Shown here: positions 44,446 through 53,309 of the stretch, piece after piece
Layout of the letters: each line of letters opens with the position of its first letter
How positions within the stretch are numbered: the first letter of the stretch is position 1
Source: Companilactobacillus zhongbaensis
GTDB taxonomy: Bacteria; Bacillota; Bacilli; Lactobacillales; Lactobacillaceae
Assembly: GCF_003946515.1 (NCBI RefSeq)
Contig: NZ_RHOM01000003.1
Span: 1-64,000 of the forward strand
Direction of reading: 5' to 3'
DNA: 64,000 nt
The notes under the pieces: generated by a model
What the model saw: the letters and a program-made list of their open reading frames with translations, nothing else
Told to the model about the DNA's origin: nothing
The model's database searches: none
Translations under genes and position numbers: made by a program

Positions 44446-45385
44446 ATGATCTATTTATGAAGTCTGATTCTATTCTGATGGTTTTTGATTCATTGCTGGT
44501 TGCTAATGCGAAGGCTTTTTCTCCAACTTTGTTCAAGTGGTGATCTATTGTGGAGAAGTTTAGGATCTGACTTGGTAGTTGGTTCTCTTGTCCCATGTAG
44601 TCTGGAATTGGTAAGTTGTGGTCTAGGTGATATTGTCTGAAGCCTGTGGCTATGTCGTCGCTGTTGCAGAAGACGAAGTCTGGGTTGGCTTTTGTTTGAT
44701 GATAGTGTTTTGCTGCTTGATAGCCGTCTTGGTAGGTGCTGACGTTGTTTACTATTAGATTTTTGTCTGGCATTTTTTGGAAGACTGCTTTGTAGGCTGC
44801 TATGGTTTTTTCACTGGTGGCACTTTCGTGGTAGTCGCGATTTTGCATGATGGCTATTCTTTGGTAGTTTTTGGATTTTAGCCAGGCAAAGGCTTTGACA
44901 TAGGTGTTGAATCTTTCTGTGTAGGCTGCTGGTATGTTGATCGATCCCGGGTTTTGGCAACATACTATTTGGCCGTATTTTAAGTATTTGGCTATTTCTT
45001 CTAAGGGTAAACCATGGGAGGTGAAAATTAAGGCGTCGAAGGCTTTTCTTCTTAGTTGTTCTAGGAATTCTTGTTCTTTTTCTTGGTCGTAGTTTGATAG
45101 TAGTACTAATATCCGATAGCCTTGTTTGTAGGCTTCGGACATGATTCCGTCTAGGATCTGGGCGAAATAGGCGTGTTTGGTGTATGGCAGGACTACTCCG
45201 ATGTTGTAGGTTTTGCCCCGGCTTAAGTCTCTAGCTACATCATTTGGGACGTAGTCTAATTCGTCGATCACTGCTTGAATTTGTTGTCTGGCATCTTCTG
45301 AGACGTACTGTTTCTGGTTTAAGACTCTGGATACGGTCGAGACGGAATAGCCTGATTTTTTGGCGATGTCGTGAATGTTAGTCAT
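44444..45385 (-). CDS. LacI-family transcriptional regulator, target unknown
   Basis: 313 residues. N-terminal HTH NIHDIAKKSGYSVSTVSRVLNQKQYVS with hinge YVPNDVARDLSRGKT, then a periplasmic-binding-like domain (IGVVLPYTKHAYFAQILDGI, VFCNSDDIATGFRQY). No sugar gene is next to it. The coding strand is unusually A+C-rich (plus strand 41 of 60 G+T at 44641-44700), as expected from copy D nearby. Confidence 0.88.
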   Translation of the reverse strand: MTNIHDIAKKSGYSVSTVSRVLNQKQYVSEDARQQIQAVIDELDYVPNDVARDLSRGKTYNIGVVLPYTKHAYFAQILDGIMSEAYKQGYRILVLLSNYDQEKEQEFLEQLRRKAFDALIFTSHGLPLEEIAKYLKYGQIVCCQNPGSINIPAAYTERFNTYVKAFAWLKSKNYQRIAIMQNRDYHESATSEKTIAAYKAVFQKMPDKNLIVNNVSTYQDGYQAAKHYHQTKANPDFVFCNSDDIATGFRQYHLDHNLPIPDYMGQENQLPSQILNFSTIDHHLNKVGEKAFALATSNESKTIRIESDFINRS

Positions 45386-45441
45386 TTCGCCCTCCTCCTT
45401 TCAAAAAATTTTTTCTGGTTGAACTTATTTTAATGTATCTT

Positions 45442-45457
45442 CTGAAACGGGTTTCAG
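45442..45457. promoter_or_regulatory. Putative LacI-family operator
   Basis: CTGAAACGGGTTTCAG is a near-perfect palindrome of LacI-operator size, directly next to a TTGACC box (minus strand 45462-45457) and upstream of TACATT. The position suggests autorepression of the LacI-family gene. Confidence 0.68.
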
Positions 45458-45468
45458 GTCAAGCTTTT

Positions 45469-46026
45469 TTAATATTTTAACCACAATTCATATTCTTGCT
45501 TGATCGAGTTGTTTAGGAAGGAACTGACATTGTGGTCGATGCCGTTTTTTAATGACCAGATCAAAAATGACATGACATTATCTGCGTAGACTTTGCTAAT
45601 GAATTTTGTCGGTAAATTACTCATCGGATTGGCATTTAAGACATTTTCTACTGATTCGATGATCTGTTGCTCGAATTCATTAGTCAAGCTGCTGATTTTA
45701 TTTTGAAGTTGGAACAATGCTAATAATTGATGGGAATCTCTTTGCAAGTCGGTCACGATATTTTCCAGGCTTTCTTCTTCTGAAAAGCCACCAGGATACT
45801 TCTTGAGGATTTCAGAAAATTTTTGTGAATAATTATTCACTTCTTGCGCCAACAAATCATATTTATCATCATAGTGCTGGTAAAAAGTTGACCGTCCGAT
45901 CAATGATTTTTCACAAATTTGTTTAACATTTACTTTGTCAAAATCTTCCTCATCAAGTAGTTCATAGAACGATTCTTTGATCAATCTCTTAGTTTTGATA
46001 ACTCTTAAGTCTGATATATTAGCCAT
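45469..46026 (-). CDS. TetR-family transcriptional regulator
   Basis: 185 residues. HTH region KRLIKESFYELLDEEDFDKVNVKQICEKSLIGRSTFYQHYDDKYDLL with the usual F-Y-x-H-F/Y closing helix; helical ligand domain with no recognised ligand. Divergent from the VIT gene. A 25-bp palindrome 45 bp upstream is the likely operator. Confidence 0.87.
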   Translation of the reverse strand: MANISDLRVIKTKRLIKESFYELLDEEDFDKVNVKQICEKSLIGRSTFYQHYDDKYDLLAQEVNNYSQKFSEILKKYPGGFSEEESLENIVTDLQRDSHQLLALFQLQNKISSLTNEFEQQIIESVENVLNANPMSNLPTKFISKVYADNVMSFLIWSLKNGIDHNVSSFLNNSIKQEYELWLKY

Positions 46027-46070
46027 TGTATTTTCCTCATATCAATATAATTCATTTAATAAATCTATAT

Positions 46071-46095
46071 AACCTATAGAAAAATTCTATAGGTT
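46071..46095. promoter_or_regulatory. Putative TetR operator
   Basis: AACCTATAGAA-aaa-TTCTATAGGTT is a perfect 11-bp inverted repeat between the tetR-type gene and the VIT gene, nearer the former. Confidence 0.75.
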
Positions 46096-46139
46096 GTTTA
46101 AAAAAAACTGATTAATGTACTTTTATTCACAAATGTGCC

Positions 46140-46167
46140 TTGTAAACATTATAGCCAAAGTTATACT
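46140..46167 (+). promoter_or_regulatory. Promoter of the VIT gene
   Basis: TTGTAA, 16-base spacer, TATACT, 33 bp before the start codon. Confidence 0.55.
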
Positions 46168-46199
46168 AAACGTAAAATTGCGAAACGAGGTATGGCTTT

Positions 46200-46922
46200 A
46201 TGAAATCTATTTCAACTACATCAAATGAAACGTTTTCACAGAAATTAATTCATAAATTTCATTTATCGGAGCAATTGAACATTATTCGCGCTGGTGTCTT
46301 AGGTGCTAACGACGGAATTGTTTCAGTTGCCGGTATCGTCTTGGGAGTTGCTGGAGCTCAGCAAAGTCAGACGGCCTTGTTCATCGCCGGAATCTCGGGA
46401 ATGTTCGCCGGTGCCCTTTCTATGGGTGGTGGTGAATACATCTCTGTTAGTACCCAACGTGACACTCAAAAAACAATGACCCAGATACAACGCCAAAGTT
46501 TAAAAGAGGACTATGATGGTGAACTAGCGCGTTTAACTAACCATTATGAAAACGAAGGACTGACCACTTCATTAGCAACTGAAGTAGCCACCCAATTAAT
46601 GGAAAACGACCCCTTAACCGTAACTTTAAAATCAAAATGTAATATCGAACTGCAACATTACTTCAATCCTTGGCATGCTGCTATCTCATCTTTTTTCTCC
46701 TTCATCATCGGTTCCCTACTACCGTTATTAGCAATCACGCTGATCCCATACCCATACAAAGTGATCGGCACCATCACAGCGGTAGTCTTAGCAATGGCCT
46801 TCACCGGATACATCAGCTCCAGTTTAGGAAATTCCGATAGAATAAAAGGTGTACTGCGAAATGTTCTCGTCGGAGTCGGAACCATGGCAGTGACTTACTT
46901 GATCGGTGGAAGTCTGGGATAG
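46200..46922 (+). CDS. VIT1/CCC1-family iron-manganese transporter
   Basis: 240 residues. LNIIRAGVLGANDGIVSVAGIVLGVAGA is the first membrane segment with the conserved D in GANDG; GALSMGGGEYISVSTQRD follows in the second; a cytoplasmic acidic metal-binding loop (about 85-145) separates these from three C-terminal segments. It moves Fe2+ or Mn2+ out of the cytoplasm. Possibly controlled by the divergent TetR regulator. Confidence 0.88.
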   Translation: MKSISTTSNETFSQKLIHKFHLSEQLNIIRAGVLGANDGIVSVAGIVLGVAGAQQSQTALFIAGISGMFAGALSMGGGEYISVSTQRDTQKTMTQIQRQSLKEDYDGELARLTNHYENEGLTTSLATEVATQLMENDPLTVTLKSKCNIELQHYFNPWHAAISSFFSFIIGSLLPLLAITLIPYPYKVIGTITAVVLAMAFTGYISSSLGNSDRIKGVLRNVLVGVGTMAVTYLIGGSLG

Positions 46923-47017
46923 AGATTTGAAAATGTCAGCAACTGACAATTTCTAGCCGGAATCCATTTAGCCTAGAATAAGGCCAATTTTCAAAACCGA
47001 ACAATCATTAATCAAAA

Positions 47018-47056
47018 AAGGTGACACATTGCAATTTGCAGTGTGTCACCTTTCTT
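47018..47056. terminator. Terminator between the VIT gene and the convergent membrane protein gene
   Basis: AAAGGTGACACA and TGTGTCACCTTT form a 12-bp stem. Confidence 0.82.
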
Positions 47057-47451
47057 TAATTTGTTTTATTTCGATTAATGAACATAGCATTAACAACAAT
47101 AATAAACAGTAAGTCAATCATGTTCAAACCAGTAAAGATCAACATGACGATCCTTGAAAAGTCCGATCCACTGCCAGAAAAAATACTGTTCAACAGTATC
47201 GGTAGCATGATGGCTACTTCCATGAATATGGCAAATGCCAAAACTGCAATGCTCGTTTTGCGACTGATGAAGATCGAAGAAATAATAAATGGTGTGTACA
47301 ACATCATCAACACGAAGGTAAAGATGATCAAGAGGACTAAACTACCGGTAACTTGAAGTCCACCTTTGGCTTGGTCGATACTGGAAATGAACATCCCTAC
47401 TATTAGTAATAAGTAGCTAAGTAATAAACTTATGATATTTTTTAATCGCAT
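47056..47451 (-). CDS. Four-segment membrane protein
   Basis: 131 residues: hydrophobic segments near 5-22, 34-57, 66-88 and 98-122. No family is recognised. Single gene with a short intergenic region on both sides. Confidence 0.55.
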   Translation of the reverse strand: MRLKNIISLLLSYLLLIVGMFISSIDQAKGGLQVTGSLVLLIIFTFVLMMLYTPFIISSIFISRKTSIAVLAFAIFMEVAIMLPILLNSIFSGSGSDFSRIVMLIFTGLNMIDLLFIIVVNAMFINRNKTN

Positions 47452-47498
47452 ATTTTTTCTCCTTACTGCTATTATACCTGTCTTTAGGAGTAGAAAAA

Positions 47499-47528
47499 AA
47501 GACGCTTGCTGAAATTATCAGTAAGTGC
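47499..47528 (-). terminator. Probable terminator of the CAP-domain gene
   Basis: On the minus strand GGCACTTACTGA and TCAGCAAGCGTC pair with two mismatches and are followed by T7. Confidence 0.6.
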
Positions 47529-47533
47529 CTTAT

Positions 47534-48397
47534 TTAAATGTTTCTAATGCTGGCGTTATTGATCATGGCCCATTCACTCGTCGAAACTCGATACCAGTGA
47601 TTACCTGCAGAGTCGACATAAACTTGATCAGTGTACCAGTCTGTATTTGGTGCTAGACCACGGTTGGACAATTTACCATTTGTTGGTGCATCATACAGCC
47701 GAGTTAATCCTTGAGTCGAGACAACCGAATTGATCTTGGTTGCACCTGGAAAAATTTCCGATTTAGTAGTCGAAACGGTGGCATTTTGATCATATTTAGT
47801 TGGATATTGAGAACTTAACCCGTCTTGTTTAGTGTAATTTGCATACGCCACGGCAGCATCGTAGTTGTTCCCAAGTTCTGCACTAGTAGTTCCAAAATCT
47901 TGTGCATAATAAATGTAATTAGTTATTGGATTGATCGAGACGCCGATGCCAACATGTTGAAAATAAGGATTCAACATATTTTTACGGTGACCAAAATTAG
48001 CAATGCCAGTATCATCATACAAGTTAGCGATAATATGTTTAGCAATTACTTTAGGATCACTGATGGCTGAATTATACCAATAACCAATGTTTTCCCCAGC
48101 AACCGCAGTATAGGGTGCGCCCTGCTTGTAGTCATATCCGGCGTGTTCATCTAGCCGACCGATGTTTGATAAGTAATCAGCCCGATTTTGCGCCAAATTT
48201 GCTAATGGGTAAACCCCTGTAACCTTGCTTTCCCCATTTTGACTTCGCAAATTATTTAATTCGACTAAAACTTCATGTGAAATTGCTTCACTTTGGGAAT
48301 TAGTTGCAGCAGATGCCGTTGAAGTATATGCCCCAATCGACACGATCAAGGTCAACAAAAACGTTAATAAAAAAGATATTTTAAATTTTTTGCCCAT
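47534..48397 (-). CDS. Secreted CAP/SCP-domain protein with C-terminal SLAP-like domain
   Basis: 287 residues. Signal peptide to about residue 31 (TSTASAATN). CAP domain at ~40-180 with ENIGYW and HRKNMLNPYFQHVGIGVS. C-terminal ~60 residues (LTRLYDAPTNGKLSNRGLAPNTDWYTD, WYRVSTSEWAM) resemble SLAP/SH3b-like wall-binding domains and the repeats of the protein encoded at 59750. Likely bound non-covalently to the wall; function of bacterial CAP proteins is not settled. Confidence 0.82.
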   Translation of the reverse strand: MGKKFKISFLLTFLLTLIVSIGAYTSTASAATNSQSEAISHEVLVELNNLRSQNGESKVTGVYPLANLAQNRADYLSNIGRLDEHAGYDYKQGAPYTAVAGENIGYWYNSAISDPKVIAKHIIANLYDDTGIANFGHRKNMLNPYFQHVGIGVSINPITNYIYYAQDFGTTSAELGNNYDAAVAYANYTKQDGLSSQYPTKYDQNATVSTTKSEIFPGATKINSVVSTQGLTRLYDAPTNGKLSNRGLAPNTDWYTDQVYVDSAGNHWYRVSTSEWAMINNASIRNI

Positions 48398-48464
48398 GAT
48401 TTGTCCTCCAAATATAAATATGGTGATAGATAAATAATAACATTATCTTTCATCGTTTATTAGA

Positions 48465-49517
48465 CTAACGACGTCCACGTCTTTGAAGTTTGAAGTTCCA
48501 AATCAATAATCCAATCAATAAAGCAGCAACCAAAGCTGCTAAAGTACCGAATAACCGATACTTTGGCTGGTTAGAAACAGCTTTTGGTGAATTCTTTGCG
48601 GCTTCATTTAGTTCATCTGCTTGAGCTTTGGTAATAACAAAATTTTTCTTCATATTCCATTCTTTAGTCCCATTATCACCTTTAGCTTTGATGTACATAG
48701 TGTACTTACCTGCACCGATAGATTGTCCAGGAGCGTTGACACCTAAGTTAAATGTCGAATTTGGAGCTAGAGACAAGTTCTTTTTGTCGCTTCTCAAAAC
48801 GACGTTTGATTTTCCTTGTGGAGTTATCTTCGTAATTACTTCTGCTTGATTGATCAAAGTTGGAGTGTAATTTTGCAACCGAGCCGCGATAACTTCATTT
48901 TGATTTTCCCGTGTAGCCAATCCCTTCAATAAGCGAAGGTCAGGTTTAACTGGATCAGTTTTTTGTTGTAACTGGATTCCGAGAACATAAGCATATTGAT
49001 TTTTGACGCTCAATACCTTACCTGAAGTGTTCTGATTATTAGTTTGATCCAATTGCATGACTCTAATACCACCGAGGATCGAACCGTCGAACTCACCTTT
49101 AGGAGTTTTCATGGTCAAGGTAACCTCTTTACTTGAATTAGCGGAAACAGTCACAGTCTCTGGTTTAGCAAACATGGACTCAATATTATATTTCAATGTT
49201 GGATCCTTTTTCAAACCATGGAGTGAGTAATCGACGATGCCATTGCTGTTAGTCACGGCTTGATTTACTTCGACACGGTACTTGTGATCAACGGCATCTT
49301 TATTGTTGATATTGATTTTAAGATCTTGAGTACTGTTAGGAGTAACTTTTAAGTCAAAAAAACTGACATTCTTATTAATTTGATTGTCTGGTAGTTCTGC
49401 TTGAACGGTGTATCCAGCAGTGTTAGGTGGTGTGGCAGCATCAACATTTGATGCAAAGGTAAAAAAGCCTAAAAAAGCTAAGCAGAAACCAAACATTATC
49501 GATAAAGCTTTCCTCAA
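48465..49517 (-). CDS. DUF916/DUF3324 (WxL-interacting) cell-surface protein, cluster 1
   Basis: 350 residues. Signal peptide, DUF916 (AELPDNQINKNVSFFDLKVTP, TMKTPKGEFDGSILGGIRVMQ), then DUF3324 (YAYVLGIQLQ, LSLAPNSTFNLGVNAPGQ), a C-terminal membrane segment and RRGRR tail: the CscA-type membrane partner of WxL proteins. The start is TTG 49517 behind AAGGTGG; a frame starting 25 codons earlier has no ribosome site. It follows a WxL gene by about 90 bp. Confidence 0.87.
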   Translation of the reverse strand: MRKALSIMFGFCLAFLGFFTFASNVDAATPPNTAGYTVQAELPDNQINKNVSFFDLKVTPNSTQDLKININNKDAVDHKYRVEVNQAVTNSNGIVDYSLHGLKKDPTLKYNIESMFAKPETVTVSANSSKEVTLTMKTPKGEFDGSILGGIRVMQLDQTNNQNTSGKVLSVKNQYAYVLGIQLQQKTDPVKPDLRLLKGLATRENQNEVIAARLQNYTPTLINQAEVITKITPQGKSNVVLRSDKKNLSLAPNSTFNLGVNAPGQSIGAGKYTMYIKAKGDNGTKEWNMKKNFVITKAQADELNEAAKNSPKAVSNQPKYRLFGTLAALVAALLIGLLIWNFKLQRRGRR

Positions 49518-49608
49518 AATACCACCTTCTAAAAAAAGGGAAATATCCCGACGTTGCCGGAATATTACCCCTCTTGTTTTGATTTTATTCAATTAACTAT
49601 AATCAGTT

Positions 49609-50244
49609 TTAAGCTGTTGTACTTGGTGTACTTGGTGTACTTGCCAAAGTCCATGTCAAAGTACTTGCGTAAGTACCAGGCAATACAGTTGTTGGTGGGA
49701 TACTCAAGGTTGCATCAGCATCACCGAATGCTTCTGAAAATTGACCAACACCGACTGGGTTAGTAACAGTTGCAGCGGGTGCAGATTCAACTAAGGCCGC
49801 CGTCCCAGTGATTGTTGCATCAGCGGGAGTTGGGAAGTAAGCTGAAGTTGCGCCAGTAGTTGAAGTGTACTTTTCTGATGATGTGTTAGCAAGTGATAAC
49901 GTTGCTGTCTTCAAAGCACTGGTACCATTAGTAAATGGTGTCCCAACAACTGTGACAGACCATCCACCTAAATTACCAGGGTTTGAAACGGCCAAGTCAC
50001 CAACTGACGTGGAGCTATACGATGCTTGAGTAGTAGAAATACGGTTCGTACCACCGAAATCAATTTGTGGCACGACATCAAGTGACAATTCACCAGGTGT
50101 CAAAGTAGCTGACGTCTGACTCGTCGTCGTGGTAGCAGCACTTGCCGTTCCAGCAAATGCACTAGCCCCACCTAATGCTAGTAAAGTTGCAGTTAAGACA
50201 GAACTGAATTTAGCTAATTTACTATTTAAAAATTGTTTTCTCAT
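49609..50244 (-). CDS. WxL-domain cell-wall protein, cluster 1
   Basis: 211 residues. Signal peptide to about residue 36 (GTASAATT). The two WxL marks are LGGWSVTV (near 98) and STLTWTLAS close to the C-terminus. Anchored non-covalently to peptidoglycan by the WxL domain. Paired with the DUF916 gene downstream. The C-terminus extends beyond the WxL with STPSTPSTTA, slightly unusual. Confidence 0.87.
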   Translation of the reverse strand: MRKQFLNSKLAKFSSVLTATLLALGGASAFAGTASAATTTTSQTSATLTPGELSLDVVPQIDFGGTNRISTTQASYSSTSVGDLAVSNPGNLGGWSVTVVGTPFTNGTSALKTATLSLANTSSEKYTSTTGATSAYFPTPADATITGTAALVESAPAATVTNPVGVGQFSEAFGDADATLSIPPTTVLPGTYASTLTWTLASTPSTPSTTA

Positions 50245-50600
50245 AATAAATCCTCTCGTTCTCTTATCGTCTGTAATGCATCCTCTTAAAAAACATCTGA
50301 TGATAAGGGCTTTTCATTCATTGCCCATTAAAATGAAATTTCCGTAAAAGATTAACTCAGTCCTTGGGCATAAGGTGCAAGATCATCAAAATATTCAGCG
50401 GATAAGCCAAACTCGTCCCAGATCTTGTAATCCTAAACGGTTCATAATTGTGATTGGATAAGCTTTGTTGCCTCATACCCTTTCACAACTTAGTTATATA
50501 AAATTTATTGCAAGTAAGCAATTAATATGGCCTAAATTTGGTAAATTAATTTAATGATTTTAATATATAATTTGACAAAATAAAAAAAGTGAGATCACTC
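50245..50600. other. Intergenic region with a possible gene remnant
   Basis: On the minus strand 50354-50430 encodes a coding-like tail, YKIWDEFGLSAEYFDDLAPY followed by AQGLS and a stop, with no start codon and a disrupted frame above it (around 50430-50445 the frame shifts from ITIMNRLGLQD). I do not recognise the parent gene. A minus-strand promoter for the WxL gene should also be here but no strong boxes were found. Confidence 0.35.
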
Positions 50601-50981
50601 TCACTTGTCATTAGTTCTCCAAAATTTAGTACAGTCTTTTTTATCTTCGATATTGAAATCGATGATGCTCTTTAATAGATCGTAGTCGACCTCTTGAGTA
50701 TCAGTGATGCGGAACATTTTTTTACCATATGAGTAACCGATCCGATCAAAGTCAGAAGCGAATTGTGTAATTCCTTCACCTTCGGGAGCCACAGAAATAT
50801 GCTTTTTAGCCACGGAAAAAGCAATAATGAATGTTCCGTGATCGGTAAACATCGGTTGGTTCCAAGCGATGCGGGTCTCAAGCTGTGGATAGTTTTGTTT
50901 GATCCAAGTAAAGATATCGACCAATCTCTTTCGTTGACCCACGTTTTCCAAGTCATCTAAAAAAGGAGTTAAATTGTCCAT
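50601..50981 (-). CDS. DUF1801 (YdhG/iron chaperone-like) protein
   Basis: 126 residues. IFTWIKQNYPQLETRIAWNQPMF, FIIAFSVAKKHISVAPEGEGI and GKKMFRITDTQEVDY are typical of the DUF1801 fold. ATG 50981 has GGAG seven bases upstream; the ATG four codons earlier lies within that site. Function unknown; relation to frataxin-like iron chaperones is only a fold-level idea. Confidence 0.78.
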   Translation of the reverse strand: MDNLTPFLDDLENVGQRKRLVDIFTWIKQNYPQLETRIAWNQPMFTDHGTFIIAFSVAKKHISVAPEGEGITQFASDFDRIGYSYGKKMFRITDTQEVDYDLLKSIIDFNIEDKKDCTKFWRTNDK

Positions 50982-51182
50982 AAATTTCTCCATTCATTTT
51001 TTTAAATTATATCATTAAGTCAGCAGTTTTGTTATCGATTACATTACAATTTGGTTAGTTAAAATCATTGAATTACACCGCAAAAGAAGGTATATTTAGA
51101 TTGAAAATGTCAAATAAAAATTGGACATTTTGATTTTAAGCTTGTATCCTTAATTCTCATTACATCTTTGGAGGTTTTTACA

Positions 51183-51461
51183 TTGAGAAAAAAGAACAGA
51201 CTTGAACTACTTGATTTGATCGACGATGTTCTTTCAGATACCGAAGGAACATCGCTAGTCCCCGTACTCGAATCATTCCGCAATAAAATTGATGCTGGAT
51301 ACGATGGCGGAGCGTTTTTAGATAAGATGCACTACAAGATCCAACATGTTTGTCTGAGCGACCGCAACGTTAAGTCCGATCGAATTTATGATCTACTACA
51401 ATTCATCGATAAGGCTAACGTCTGGCACGACTTAGGAAAATATCTAGTAAAATCACGATAA
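51183..51461 (+). CDS. Small helical protein, 92 residues
   Basis: Begins with TTG behind GGAGG (spacing eight). Highly charged helical protein without membrane segment; no family is recognised with confidence, though size and helix content are compatible with immunity-type proteins. The end contains an 11-bp tandem duplication (AAAATCACGAT twice) around the stop codon. Own terminator follows. Confidence 0.55.
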   Translation: MRKKNRLELLDLIDDVLSDTEGTSLVPVLESFRNKIDAGYDGGAFLDKMHYKIQHVCLSDRNVKSDRIYDLLQFIDKANVWHDLGKYLVKSR

Positions 51462-51478
51462 AATCACGATAAAATAAT

Positions 51479-51508
51479 AAGGCTTCGACAAACGTCGAAG
51501 TCTTTTTT
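51479..51508 (+). terminator. Terminator of the 92-residue protein gene
   Basis: GGCTTCGAC-aaac-GTCGAAGTC followed by T6. Confidence 0.85.
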
Positions 51509-51525
51509 AGTATATTTTTGATTAA

Positions 51526-52200
51526 TTATTTGACACTATTGTTCAACTTGAAATTGTGTTTCAAACGTGGCCAGATGTACTTGTCGGCTGTCGCAATAAA
51601 GACACCGTTGAATAAAATCGAAACTAGCGTGGCAATGTTGATCGAGTATATCTCGTGAGTATTAACAAAGGCAATGATCACGATGATGATCGGTGGGATG
51701 AAATCTATCAACTGAGCTAAAGTTGAGTTTCCTTTTAAGTAATGGAAGCGCAAGATGTTTGTTGTATCATCATTTGGGTGCATTAATATATTTGCGCGCT
51801 GGTATAGTGAAATTGCAACACAGAAACAAACGATACCCAAAATGGCGAAGAAAATCCGGAAAATCACGTTGTAGTGTGGCATCCCTAAGAAATTAAATAT
51901 GTCAGTGAAAATATCAACGAAATATCCATAAAATATGACGAAGATGATTTGACCAATGAAGCGTTTGATATCGATTTGATGGATCAAAATCTGGTTGGTG
52001 ATAGCATTGGCTAATCCTATCAACATTAAGAGAATCCCTGTATCCAAACCTAACCAGTTGTGCATGTTTACAGCAGAAGCCGTCCAGATACCACTTCCCA
52101 TGTTTGATGAAATGCACAGGCCGTTTCCGAGCGCGTTTAGTACCAGACCTAAAACCAAGCCAATAAAGCGAACCTTAAATGAGTTTTTTATGATTTTCAC
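51526..52200 (-). CDS. YczE/YitT-like integral membrane protein
   Basis: 224 residues with about five membrane segments. The first (IGLVLGLVLNALGNGLCISSNMGSGIWTA) and GLDTGILLMLIGLANAI fit the YczE/COG2364 group of unknown function. Short basic C-terminus. Single gene. Confidence 0.68.
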   Translation of the reverse strand: MKIIKNSFKVRFIGLVLGLVLNALGNGLCISSNMGSGIWTASAVNMHNWLGLDTGILLMLIGLANAITNQILIHQIDIKRFIGQIIFVIFYGYFVDIFTDIFNFLGMPHYNVIFRIFFAILGIVCFCVAISLYQRANILMHPNDDTTNILRFHYLKGNSTLAQLIDFIPPIIIVIIAFVNTHEIYSINIATLVSILFNGVFIATADKYIWPRLKHNFKLNNSVK

Positions 52201-52299
52201 CCCTTTTTAACGAATTGATTATAACAAATTATTATTAGTTTTGGGGATATGGGAGTGATTTGATTTAATTTTGCATTTAAATAGTAAGGCCGTTAAAAC

Positions 52300-52334
52300 A
52301 AAAAACTCATCCTTTTTATTCAGATGAGTTTCTA
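52300..52334 (-). terminator. Terminator of the quinone-reductase-like pair
   Basis: AAACTCATC and GATGAGTTT form a 9-bp stem; A/T runs flank both sides. Confidence 0.75.
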
Positions 52335-52351
52335 AGTCTACTGATACTTTA

Positions 52352-53308
52352 TTAATTTACTTCAACTACTACTTTTCCAATGCTTTGACCACTTTCAAGA
52401 TAAGCATGTGCAAGATCTACTTGGGTTAAATCGTAGATCTTTGATGGGGAAACGTCTACGTGTTTTTCTTCTATTATGTTTAGAAGATCTTGGATCCAAG
52501 TTAGTTTTACATCCCCTGATTCGAAGGAAGTTAAGTAGCGATTGTTTGGGATCATCATGATCGGATCAAAGTCTTTTACTGACCAAATGCCACCTAGTTC
52601 TCCGGTTGAACTTACTATCCCATTGACTGCTAAAGTTGCTAAGGAATTTTCGATGGTTTTGGGTCCAATCAAGTCGAGAATCTTGTCATATTGCAGCTTG
52701 GTTTGTAGTTTATCGTCTTTGTCTTCTACTACATCATCAAAACCTTTTTGTTTCATTAAGTCTGATTTACCAAGATCTCTAGTAGTTCCGGTCACGTGAA
52801 TGTCACGGTCGATAGCTTTGGCTAATTTTGCTGCAGCAACTCCTACTCCACTGGTTCCGCCACGGATCAATAAAGCATCACCTTGTGATAAACGCAGGCC
52901 AGTCAATGCTCCGTATGCTGTGTAGTACGTTTCCGGGATCGATGCTAAATCAGTCCATTTCAAATTTGAATGAACTGGAATGATTTGTTCATTGGGTAAT
53001 AAGGCGTATTCGGCATAGCCACCGTCAAAATCGCGACCCATTCCACCCATGAGTGAGATGACTGTCTTACCTTCTGGCAAATTGTCGGGATCAGTCGTCT
53101 CGGCGATAACACCAACGCATTCAATTCCTAGGATCCGAGGAAATTTTACTGAAGGCGATTGTCCGGCTCTAGTGAAGATTTCGGAATGATTTACACCAAA
53201 GGCTTTAACTTGGACCAAACTCCACCCAGGTTTGACTTTGGGAGTCGGTACTTCTTTATAAACTAAGGCTTCTGGTCCGCCTGCTTGTTCAACTACAACT
53301 GCTTTCAT
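52352..53308 (-). CDS. Zinc-independent medium-chain dehydrogenase / quinone oxidoreductase
   Basis: 318 residues. GroES-like N-terminus (VVVEQAGGPEALVYKEVPTP, ILGIECVGVIAE) and Rossmann domain with LLIRGGTSGVGVAAAKLAKA for NADPH. No catalytic or structural zinc ligands are seen, which points to the quinone oxidoreductase (QOR) branch. It follows the SDR gene by 1 bp, so the pair is one unit. Confidence 0.85.
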   Translation of the reverse strand: MKAVVVEQAGGPEALVYKEVPTPKVKPGWSLVQVKAFGVNHSEIFTRAGQSPSVKFPRILGIECVGVIAETTDPDNLPEGKTVISLMGGMGRDFDGGYAEYALLPNEQIIPVHSNLKWTDLASIPETYYTAYGALTGLRLSQGDALLIRGGTSGVGVAAAKLAKAIDRDIHVTGTTRDLGKSDLMKQKGFDDVVEDKDDKLQTKLQYDKILDLIGPKTIENSLATLAVNGIVSSTGELGGIWSVKDFDPIMMIPNNRYLTSFESGDVKLTWIQDLLNIIEEKHVDVSPSKIYDLTQVDLAHAYLESGQSIGKVVVEVN

Positions 53309-53309
53309 A

